DNA from: Euphorbia lathyris
Taxonomy: Eukaryota; Streptophyta; Magnoliopsida; Malpighiales; Euphorbiaceae
Direction: 5' to 3'
DNA length: 64,000 nt
Assembly: GCF_963576675.1 (NCBI RefSeq)
Contig: NC_088910.1
Coordinates: 105,180,807-105,244,806, forward strand
Shown here: positions 12,065 to 20,879 of the stretch, one piece after another
How the letters are laid out: each line of letters opens with the position of its first letter
Position numbering within the stretch: the first letter of the stretch is position 1
Position numbers and translations under genes: made by a program
The notes under the pieces: generated by a model
What the model was told of the DNA's origin: nothing
The model's database searches: none
What the model saw: only the letters and a program-made list of their open reading frames with translations

Positions 12065-12246
12065 TAGGGGTGGCAATTTCTAACACGAATACATGATTTA
12101 CGCAGACACGAATACATGATTACTGACACGACACGATTGACACGAAAATCATTTTTATAGCATTTATATCTTATATATAACCATATGGAACATATATACG
12201 AGATAACATGGTTTTGAGACAAAAAAAACGAAATTGCCACTATCCA
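12065..12246. mobile_element. small hAT-like MITE
   Basis: It starts TAGGGGTGGCAATTTC and ends GAAATTGCCACTATCC, an inverted repeat of the TAGGGGTGGCAA hAT type also seen at 32208. No clear 8-bp duplication is visible. Confidence 0.45.
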
Positions 12247-14901
12247 CAGCCCACAAACAAACAATAACACTTCAAAGGAAGTAAGCAAGACGAATACTGA
12301 CTCGACTTGTAGAACTTTAGCCACAGAGCTTTACAGGACTCATAATTACCTTATCACATGTGAGATACCCATGGTAGCATCATCGACAGTGACGCAAAAG
12401 TTGTACACGGTTGATGAGTGAATACCATGAGAAATATTGATCATAATCTTATTTCCATTTTAATCAATAGTTTAATATTATTAGTTTGCTATCACACTAC
12501 ATATTTGCTGCTCTAAAAATATAGATGGTGAGTATATTTTTAATCATAGCAGAAAACCCACAAAAAGAAAGATAAACCTACATAATTAGTAATCACAAAC
12601 TAGCCCATGCTTCTCCAAAATTAAACATATAGCCCATGCTTCTCCAAAATTAAACATATAATATTGAATCATTTTCCTTCATGCACTAAAAATCAAGAAG
12701 TTGCTTACAAGGATAGTTCCAACCGATAAGGAGAGCAATATTCCCCAAACAGTCCACACTTACCAGTAGAGGAATATTCTATGAAAGCTCTCAAAACTAT
12801 AGCAACATCTGATGTTGTGACGAAAGTCCTCCAAACAAGAGCACTCCCCCACCTGAAACAAGCCCAAAAAAAATATTATGAAAACAGAGCAAAGTTTTAG
12901 GCCACAAGATTAGAAGGACAATGGTTATGATCAGAACAATGAAATAGATAGAGAGACCATTGAAAATATGACAATACCAAGACAAAATAGACATCTGCTT
13001 TGCCAGCTCATATATGCCCAACAACGACACGTGATTAACATTTATTTATCATATCCTACTATTAATATAATACAATGCTCTAAATACAAAAATAAAATCA
13101 AAAGTGGGGTTTGCTTATTAAGTACTCGTTATAACCTCATGAATGTTTCCCAAGCTGCTAATTTTACTGTCTATAATTACACAATGGGGGACACTTGGTT
13201 GCCAAAACACTCATATTCCTTTCTCTGCAGGATTACTGCTCTATCTATTTTGTTCATACTCATCTTCAAGCTATTTTGTTCATTCTCATCTTCTTCATTG
13301 GTAGTTTAGTGTTAATGGTTTTCAAGCCCCTCCATTTAACTGCAAGTCTGCAACATCAAACATCTCATTCTACTGCAAGTCTGCAACATCAAACCTTTCT
13401 CTAAACAAGTCATTTTATCCTATATTCTGTCTTATAGCAAGGTAAAATTAATAAAGAACTAGCAAATAATTACCAAAAGATGAGGCAAAGATTGACAACA
13501 AAACTGAAAACTATAAAAAATAAATAAGTTGAAACAAAATAGAAGCCCCAGTTACAGGACTTAAACTTATGATTGTAATCCAGGTTTCCGTAATAGAAGA
13601 CACTCTATTATTTCCAAATAGTGCAGAAGAAATTACCAAAACTTCAAATGAACATTCTTGAGGACCTTATATTTGAAACAACCGAACCACTTCCAGTATA
13701 TCCCAATCAAGTGCAAATATACAAGAATTGTATGTAATCAGAGAAAAAAATCCTGTATGAAACACCATAAGCACCTATGCAGGATTCAGGCATGTCAATT
13801 GCAGCCCATTGAGTTTCGGGTATAAGGTTAGGACTGGAAAAAGAACATATAGATTACATGATTGAAGCTATCATCCAAAGGATTAGTTTTCATTAATCAC
13901 ATAACCTTATTGCAATTAAACATGGCAACCAAAGTAAAAGAAGAAGCTTAAGGTTGCTGGGTTAAAGAAAAGCAGCATTTATTAATAGAATACCCAATGG
14001 ATTCGGTTTTTCTCGAAAACAACAAGTGGACTTGAAATCATAGATCGATTTTGTGATCCACGCGAACTCAGACAAGAATCCTATTTCTTACCCACTCAGT
14101 GTTGTTCTGATTGAATTTCAAAGATCAGATCTCGCTCGCTGTCAAACCGCATTTTGTGAAGTGTTCTCCTGCTCCTGTCACCTTAGATAAAGTCAACTGG
14201 AACACGTGATCAGAGTCGTGATTTGAAGATGATGATTTGAAGATTCATTCGACAGAGAAGGATGTCTTGTTTGCCGATACCGAGGTTGAATGTAGGTATA
14301 GAACTATAGCTCAAGGGAAGGTAAATATTCTCTCTTATGAGGTAAGGGAAGAAGCCTAAACTTCCAAGGCAGATCAATTTTTTACAGTAGCCTAAAAGCT
14401 AAGAACTGAACTATCAATTTGTCCCGAGCGTAAAAGCTGCTATTGGACCTTCTTCACTTTCAGAGTGCCCATTATATTACATATGTAATTCTTCAACCAA
14501 GTAAAGAGAGGAGGTTTGTCGGTTAAAGGGAAGAGGTTTGTTCTAAACTTCTCAAGCTATAGGGATGGGCCATTTCTCTACAGGACAAGAATGCAAACAA
14601 GAAAGGGTGTAAGAAAGGGAAAAGGGCACGAAAGAAAGGCAGGCAAAAAGTGACTAGTAGAGAAGACATCTATAACTTGAGATTTGTTTCATTCAAGTTG
14701 GCATATAATTGCAGCAATTTTATGGAAACATCTATAACTTAGGTATGAAATATTTTAAACAAATTGTACATTCAACACATCTTATTCCACAATTCAACAT
14801 GTATTAGTGCCAAAATAAAATTTGAAATCTAAAGATAAAACATGCAAATTGCACAAGATTTCAATAAACTAAAACCCCATGGGAAAAAGAAGCAGACAAA
14901 C
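12247..14901. other. CACTA interior, no gene recognised
   Basis: This is AT-rich intron-like sequence. A 31-bp tandem duplication lies near 12599-12660 (TAGCCCATGCTTCTCC repeated), and a shorter duplicated block lies near 13340-13395. Short open frames here have no recognisable domain. Confidence 0.5.
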
Positions 14902-14997
14902 CTTTGCCTCATCATCCCTAATGAAGTGCAGATGAAATCGGCCTTTGGTGTCGTAAAAGGAGACAAAATTTCTCATTCTTCTTGGGTATTAACACAT
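14902..14997 (-). pseudogene. captured 40S ribosomal protein S4 (RPS4) exon fragment
   Basis: The minus strand encodes IPKKNEKFCLL and, after a one-base shift, YDTKGRFHLHFIRDDEAK. This matches the conserved RPS4 block ending DDEAK. It is bounded by an AG acceptor (14998) and a GT donor (14901), so it looks like one captured exon. The frameshift makes it non-functional. Confidence 0.8.
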
Positions 14998-15389
14998 CTG
15001 TGAATGCAGAAATAAAGGAAAATGAATAACAGTACAAATATAGTATGAAGATCACTTCCTTCTAGAGAGACAGCACTCAAAAGGATTAAGATAATTCAAC
15101 AAGCTATATATTGACGTGCACTCAAATTCAATCCTAAGTGATTCAATTCGACATAAGAAGGCTTGCTACTTGGATAAGTACCATTAAGTGCTTCAAGAAG
15201 ACAATATATATGATTGTATTCAAAAATTAAAAAATTATTTTATCAGGGTAAGCTACCCACAACTATTCAAATTACAATAATCAGCACCACACTCTATCAT
15301 TTCTATTAACACATGCTAATTACAATAATTAATCATTACACATTCACCAATTCAAATTACCATTCTTCTTCTGCTAATAGTTCAATTAC

Positions 15390-15593
15390 CAGGCTTCACA
15401 AGTTCTCCAGGGTTTGATGTGATAAGAAGCTGTCTTCCATTCAAGTGTGTCAATACAGAGTGGAAGCCACAAAGAGCTTCTGTTAGAGACAGATTATGCT
15501 CTACAACAATGTCATCTCCATTTCTCTTGAATTTCGGATGATCCTTTTGCTGTAGGACAAAAACTATATCTCTTGTAATCGTATCAGTTTCAA
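15390..15593 (-). pseudogene. captured HSP40/DnaJ C-terminal exon
   Basis: The peptide contains DIVFVLQQKDHPKFKRNGDD, then LSLTEALCGF and RQLLITSNPGELVKP. This is the substrate-binding C-terminal region of plant type-I DnaJ proteins (J2/J3-like). A GT donor (GGTAATTG) follows at 15389. It belongs with the fragment at 16213-16360. Confidence 0.85.
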
Positions 15594-16212
15594 CATACCA
15601 AATATAAATCCATTAATCCACATACTGGTACTAAAACATTCAGATTTAAAAGTAATTTATAACATACAGCTTCATTATTACTTTCAGCACGTTCTTCTCT
15701 AGAACAACTTCTCTCCCCTGCACTGTGTGCATCTATCTTTCTAGTTAATCGGCTCGCCAGTTCCCTTGCACTCATTGTAGGAATGTTGCATTTGCTGACT
15801 CATTGATGGGCCAAGCTGCCATATGGAGACCTTCATCCCTGTACCATGTCACCCAGAAAACTTCATTGAAGCTCCAGAATTCGACCCCTTTAAGCATTGG
15901 TGCATTATAAAAAGAAACCTCTTGCCAACAACCATCACAACGAAATAAAGAACATAAGAGATGAGACGGCTGTAATAACTCACCGAGTGCACTTTGAGCA
16001 AATGACATTTTGAGATAGGGAAAGCTTTTTGGTTGTGCCAAGGTACAGATCCTCCATTGAGACCTTTAATGGATGAACCGCATCCTCTCCCCTTCTCTGC
16101 CTTCTTCCTCTGCTACTTCCATCTACAGAGCATTAAACGCTAATTTGTCGTTATTTATGCACCACAAAACATCACTGGTAAAAACAGAAGATGAAATAAT
16201 CGATTTCCTTAC
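15594..16212 (-). other. sequence between the two HSP40 fragments
   Basis: Two minus-strand open frames occur (15590-15775 and 15772-16041). The second contains WYRDEGLHMAAWPINESANA. Neither matches a DnaJ domain that I recognise. It may be another captured fragment or decayed intron; the zinc-finger part of the DnaJ gene is missing. Confidence 0.3.
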
Positions 16213-16360
16213 CCCCAAAAAGACTCCCACCAAAGAAGGATTCAAAAATATCAAATGGGTTATCGTCGCCGCTCCCTCCGCCCATTCGTTCTTTAAGTGC
16301 ATCTTCTCTGTATTGATCACAAATCTCACGTTTGTCAGGATCACTCAACACCTCAGAAGA
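16213..16360 (-). pseudogene. captured HSP40/DnaJ J-domain end and Gly/Phe region
   Basis: The peptide reads EVLSDPDKREICDQYREDAL, then KERMGGGSGDDNPFDIF and ESFFGGSLFGG before a GT donor. This is the end of the J domain plus the Gly/Phe linker of a type-I DnaJ. The HPD motif is not included. It shares orientation with the C-terminal fragment, so both probably come from one gene. Confidence 0.85.
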
Positions 16361-17017
16361 TGAATTTCAGTGACACTTTGAAAAGTCGGTGAAGAGGTCG
16401 ATTGGGTTTAAGAAGAAAGGGAAGATAACCTAGAACGGGAACAGCAATTGGGGATGAAGTACAATTTTGGAATTTTAGGTTTTGTGAAAATTTAGGGGAA
16501 TGGACGGCGGGTTTCTAAATTATTTTAGTAAAAAAATTGGGGGGAATCCATGGCGCGCGTTAGTCAAATATTTTTTTTTGTAAAAAAATTGGGCTCTAAA
16601 CTTTTGGAGAATATTTATGATATTATTTATTGTTATTATAACTATTAATTATATGTTTTAGTGAAAATATTTTATATTCTCATTAAATTTTTCTTATTTA
16701 ATGAGGATATTTATAAAAAATATCTAAAAAATAAAATTATTGATTATTAATACTTAATGATATTATTTATTCTCATTATATTTACTTTTTAACTAGAATT
16801 TTCTTATTATCATTATTTCCTTCTCACAATTACTTGTTTTTCTTGTAGTGTTTATATTTCCGCTGCCAAACGTTAGCCTATTTTCCTTTAGTTGTTTCCG
16901 TCATTTTCAAAAGAATCTTCATCTCTTTATCTCCTTCCTTCTTTAATCTCTGTAATCTCTCAACCCCAATTTCTTCCAATTTTGGGAATACTTTTTCCCA
17001 TTATCATGTTCGTGAGC

Positions 17018-17100
17018 TTCACAATCTGTTTCCCTAATTCTTCAAGCTTCTTAACGAGTTTAACTGGGTCAACGTTGTTAGTCACAGATGAAAGTAAGAG
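17018..17100 (-). pseudogene. possible heavy-metal-associated (HMA) domain fragment
   Basis: The minus strand encodes VTNNVDPVKLVKKLEELGKQ, which resembles the second half of plant HMA domains (NVDPxKLVxKLxKxGK). No CxxC metal-binding motif is present in the retained part. It sits just inside the right MULE arm. Confidence 0.4.
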
Positions 17101-17231
17101 AGAAATGTAAGAGATGAAGTGAGGGAAGAGATGGCTGCCATGAATGAAGGCTTCCTAAGTTTTTGAATTTTGAGAGAAAGAAGAAGAAGATGGTGTTTAT
17201 AGGTGATGATGCCGTTTATGCCAAATAAGTA

Positions 17232-17357
17232 AGTCTGTTAGACTAGGGTATAATTGTAGGTTTGTGGAAAATTCAAGGATAATTTTGTGCATTTATTTAA
17301 TATAAGGGCATATCTGTTTTTCCATGATAATACATGGGCAAATATGTGTATTAACCC
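17232..17357 (-). repeat. right terminal inverted repeat of the MULE
   Basis: It is the reverse complement of 8479-8605 with a few substitutions, ending ATTAACCC at 17357. Confidence 0.9.
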
Positions 17358-17395
17358 TTTAAAAAAGAAGTGATAATAAAAGCACTTACTAGCTT

Positions 17396-17959
17396 TGATA
17401 ACTTACAAAATTTCCTCTATCGGAATGCTTCCATGTGAGACGCCATTGGATTCGGCCGGGGACACTCCAATGGTTAAGTCAGAAATAATTCTTGAGAGAA
17501 TAACTATAAGCACAAAGTAGGGAATCAGAAAGTGTACCTTGAATACCTCGTAGTGGGGGTATTTATACTAGATTCCATAACCATCGAAGTAGATCTTCAT
17601 TTAATGCCTTTTAATGCATTTAATGATACATTCTTTATGTTTGACATTTAATGCCTTTATGGAACCATTTAATGCCATTAATTGTAGCGGTTTCCTTGAT
17701 AACGGTTTGGTGACACTATGAGAGAATCTACCTTGGATGGCGTGTCTATGTTAGCATGGCGGATGTAAATCCTTTATGGTGTATGGTCTTTACGAGGCGT
17801 ATCCACATAGCAAGAACTTTCATGGCATATGGCTTCTGGCATATGCCACTGCATTGACCTTGGCGGATCGTATCTTGTAACGGAGCTTTATTGCCAGTTA
17901 ATCCTTTTACTCATGGATTTTTATGGTTTTGGCCCAAGGATAATATCTGGAAGTTATCA
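17396..17959 (-). repeat. solo LTR, 564 bp, with perfect TSD AGCTT
   Basis: It starts TGATAACTTAC and ends GGAAGTTATCA, a 9-bp inverted terminal repeat. AGCTT is present at 17391-17395 and 17960-17964. A TATAAATACC motif reads on the minus strand, which sets the sense direction. The same family occurs in the opposite sense at 20880-23735. It lies within the gypsy gag remnant. Confidence 0.88.
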
Positions 17960-18208
17960 AGCTTATAAGAAGAAGGTGCCAGCATGGACACCTTTGGAGA
18001 TTTAGTAACCAAACCCTCCGCCGGTGAGGAACCGCATGTTCCACTAGAGGGGGGGCATGGATAATAGGGGCACTTTCTCCCCAATGCATAAAGCCACATG
18101 TCTAAGCTTTTTGGCAGAAAGAGCGATCTCTATGTCTACCACCAAACATTTTCCTTCCATCTTATTAGAGGCCACGTTCGCCTTCTCAAGAGTCGCTTAG
18201 GCCTTCCT

Positions 18209-18406
18209 CTATTTCCTACGCTCTGCAATTAGAGATTCCGCATTAGCCGCCTCCCTACCAAGGGATGGAAAAGCATCAGATGCGCAGAAGGGAAAAATAA
18301 ACGTACCTTCACAAAATTCCTTGTAAGAATGGTAATGAACTTTGCCCTCAAGGATCTCCATTAGAGGGACACCCACCTTTCTGAATTCCAACAGTTGGTC
18401 GTATGT
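18209..18406 (-). pseudogene. gypsy gag continuation downstream of the PF04195 domain
   Basis: The frame after the stop at 18407 gives FRKVGVPLMEILEGKVHYHS and further charged peptides. It links the PF04195 domain to the coiled-coil remnants to the left. From 17965 to 18208 only decayed coding traces are visible. Confidence 0.45.
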
Positions 18407-20464
18407 CTAAAAGTTTTCCTTGATGGACCTCATTAGTCGTACAACATCCTCTTCCGTAAGATTCAGGATAAAACTTCTATTCACCCGTTCCTTAGGGTTA
18501 TAATTCCAAGACCTGGGAAACCCTAAGGAGACGCCCTCTGCCTCCTTAATGAAGAAGTATTTGCTTCCCCAATTATGGACATTCGATATTTTACAGTGAA
18601 AAGGCAAATAACCCTTCAACTTTTGGAAGGTCAAGTGGTCTTCCACCTCACGTTTGGTTAGCGTATATAGGGAACGAAAGACCCACAAACTTAAAACTAT
18701 ACCTAGATTCACTACCAAGTACGAATGACAGATGAGATCCAGCCACCCATTAGGATGAAGTTGGAAGATGTGAATTCCAAAGAAATCTAAAACTTTGCCT
18801 ATGACCTCAGGGACTGGGAATTCAAACCCCCTTTCTATGTGGCTTTGGTACATAGTGAAGCACCCCTTTGGGGGCTGAGCATGTTGAAACACCTTTCCAC
18901 ATAATTTTGATTTGACAAAATTGTTTAAGTATAATTAAAAACATATTCTAAACACACTAAGTTTAAATGCTTTGATTTATTCTACTAATGTGTTTGTTCA
19001 ATGTTGAGTTAAAAATTGCTTATAAGACATAAGGATTAAAAGGCCCAAGCTCAATACAAGAGTCAAAGCCCAAGTCAAACTATTCAAGACAACTTGGCCC
19101 GTGAATGTCAAAACGTTGTCGTTATGGACAAAATGCAACTCAGCGGAAGAAGGATCTAGAAGACCTTCAGGGAACAACTTCGGAACGAAGCTGCTGAGTT
19201 GATTCGACAAAGCGTACAAGACATCAGCTGGCTAAGGAAAACTTCCAAACAAAGTGTTTCCACTTTGGGTAAAGTTCAGACGACACAGTATGCTGTCTAG
19301 TTGACATTACCATAAATGGAGAGACACTCTGCCAAGCTGACCAAAAGCTGACCGAGGACAGAAGATACTCAAATCTGATTGGCCGAGAGCTATGAGCAAG
19401 TCAGGATGACAACGACAGGAAGCCGTTTCCCTCCAACGGTTATTTCGAAATTCAAAATGACCGATGCCTCAAGACGTCTCTATAAATAGTGCCATCAGAA
19501 GCTTCATTCAATACAGAACTTGATCAAGCCATTACGCTGACCAAATTTCTACGCAAGTTCTGCAAGCAAAAAGCAAAGCAATCTTACACTAAATTTTCAT
19601 ATCTTTTGTGTAAAAGTCTAGAGTGATTATTCAATCATCTAAGGTGTCTTAGCAATCATTGTTTAGGACAAACACTTATCATTTCTAGAGATTAGAAAGG
19701 AGAGGCTGAGTACTCGGTTATAGTACTCAGCGAGAGATTAGGATTGAGTAGAGGTATAGAGGAAGGTACTCTTGTTATACTCAGTTGCTAAGATTGTAAA
19801 AGGTTTGAGGCTCTACCTTTAAAGAGCTCAGTAGAGGATTCGAAAGCTCAGAACGTGTTCCAGGGACAGGACGTAGGCTTAGAAGCCGAACCTGGATAAA
19901 TCTGCTGAGTAACGCATTTCTTACCTTAAACTCCTTATATATATTGCTTGCTTAAATAACCAAAAACTGACCAAGTAAAGAGGTCAAGCTGAGTTGTGCG
20001 CATCAAACATCTGAGCTCAGGAATAGACTCTAAGTGCTATCTCCTGACTCAAGTTAAGAAACTGACCTAGTCACCAGTTGATTAAGCCAGTGTCCTGCTG
20101 TTTACTCAGCGCCGCTGTTAAAACCTTTTCTCCTAAGAAAAGAAGTCTGCCCTAAATTAAGAAAAAGTTTAAATAGTTCCTAACCCCCCCTTGGAACTAT
20201 ACTTGTAACGTTATAAGGGACCAACAGAGCAGGGCAGTGATAAGGCCTTGGGACTACACACTCAGCTGCCTGCAGCCAAGGGTACAGGCTCTTTAGGGCT
20301 ACAATTGCCCCAACGTTCATTTTCGACTTAATAACCTCCATTTTAGGAGCTTTGACTCCTTTTTTCTTCTTTTCAGGGGCCGAAGAACTGGCTTCTTCCC
20401 CCTCCCCAGAAAGAGGATTAGGTGCCTCTACCGTGACAACCGGGGTCGTAGCCGGAGGAGGCAC
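18407..20464 (-). pseudogene. gypsy gag with PF04195 domain, split by a copia solo LTR
   Basis: The N-terminal part (20464-20227, starting MPPPATTPVVTVEAPNP) is Pro/Ser/Lys-rich. The second part (18881-18407) has PF04195 features: FPVPEVIGKVLDFFGIHIFQ, LHPNGW, and WGSKYFFIKE with an FPRSW end. Taking out the solo LTR and one copy of GAGCA leaves the two parts in one continuous frame. The domain is called a putative gypsy-type transposon protein and forms the N-terminal part of gag in some plant Ty3/gypsy lineages. No matching pol is visible in the window. Confidence 0.72.
18882..20226 (+). repeat. copia solo LTR, 1345 bp, with perfect TSD GAGCA
   Basis: It runs from TGTTGAAACACC to AAGGGACCAACA. 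GAGCA flanks it at 18877-18881 and 20227-20231. It is the same family as the LTR at 4923-6280, inverted. The lack of internal sequence indicates LTR-LTR recombination after insertion into the gag frame. Confidence 0.93.
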
Positions 20465-20879
20465 ATGAACGTTTTGAGGTACTCTTTAGGTCTCTCAAGA
20501 CCCAAAGTCCTCTCAGATGAATCAGAACCTAGACCCATAATCGAAGTAAAGAAACAAAGTAAAAGAAGTTGTTATTGGAAAAAAAGGGCACTTACATGAA
20601 AGAAGAATATCGAGGATGAAGTTCCGAGATTGAAAAAAGAAGAACCTTGGGAGCAAGATGCAAGGAAGAAGACGAAGTAAATAGATCCTGAAAAGGGAAA
20701 TTCACCCTTGTAAAGGAAAGGGCGTTGGTACTTAAGGACCTGGGTTCGGACATGCCACCTGTCTCCATCTAAATGGCACAGAAAAATGTGCCCATATAGT
20801 GCCATCAATACGCAAGCACACCATGAAGATGAAAAGTCCTAAAGGGCTTAAATGCCATTTGGGGGGGGGGGGGGGCTTC
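20465..20879 (-). other. gypsy leader sequence and poly-G tract
   Basis: This is sequence upstream of the gag ATG, with no convincing gene. A run of 15 G (20861-20875) lies immediately before the LTR at 20880. Confidence 0.5.

Larger units (their letters stand above)
11134..16850. mobile_element. CACTA transposon, 5717 bp, non-autonomous, with gene fragments
   Basis: The ends are CACTACAAAAAAGAGG and TTTTTCTTGTAGTG. TTT is duplicated at 11131-11133 and 16851-16853 (3-bp TSD). Both subterminal zones carry many short repeats of the TTCTCATTAAAT type, typical of CACTA transposase binding regions. No TPase is recognisable. The interior carries fragments of ribosomal protein S4 and an HSP40/DnaJ gene plus unidentified exon-like pieces. 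Confidence 0.88.
9362..16890. repeat. copia-like solo LTR (about 1.8 kb), split by a CACTA element
   Basis: The sequence from TGTTGGGGTTTAGTGTCC at 9362 has LTR-like features, including the AACGATAGATAGAACTTC block near 11034. It resumes after the CACTA element (11134-16850) with TTTCCGCTGCCAAACG. GTTGT occurs at 9357-9361 and 16891-16895 as a probable 5-bp duplication. The right end reads TTTA rather than the usual CA, so that boundary is tentative. No internal coding region is seen. Confidence 0.6.
8479..17357. mobile_element. MULE (Pack-MULE), 8879 bp including nested insertions
   Basis: Both ends read GGGTTAATACACATATTTG inward and share well over 100 bp of inverted repeat, weakening outward to about 270 bp (8479-8740 against 17100-17357). 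A perfect 9-bp duplication, TTTAAAAAA, flanks it at 8470-8478 and 17358-17366, as expected for Mutator-like elements. No transposase is visible. Its own DNA is only about 1.35 kb (8479-9361 and 16896-17357). It carries a ubiquitin-conjugating enzyme fragment and possibly a heavy-metal-associated (HMA) domain fragment. The rest is a split solo LTR containing a CACTA element. Confidence 0.92.

Noticed and set aside
12797..13404. Short open frames suggesting membrane proteins
   Set aside because: AT-rich intron-like DNA inside the CACTA element gives hydrophobic peptides by composition; no domain or conserved start.
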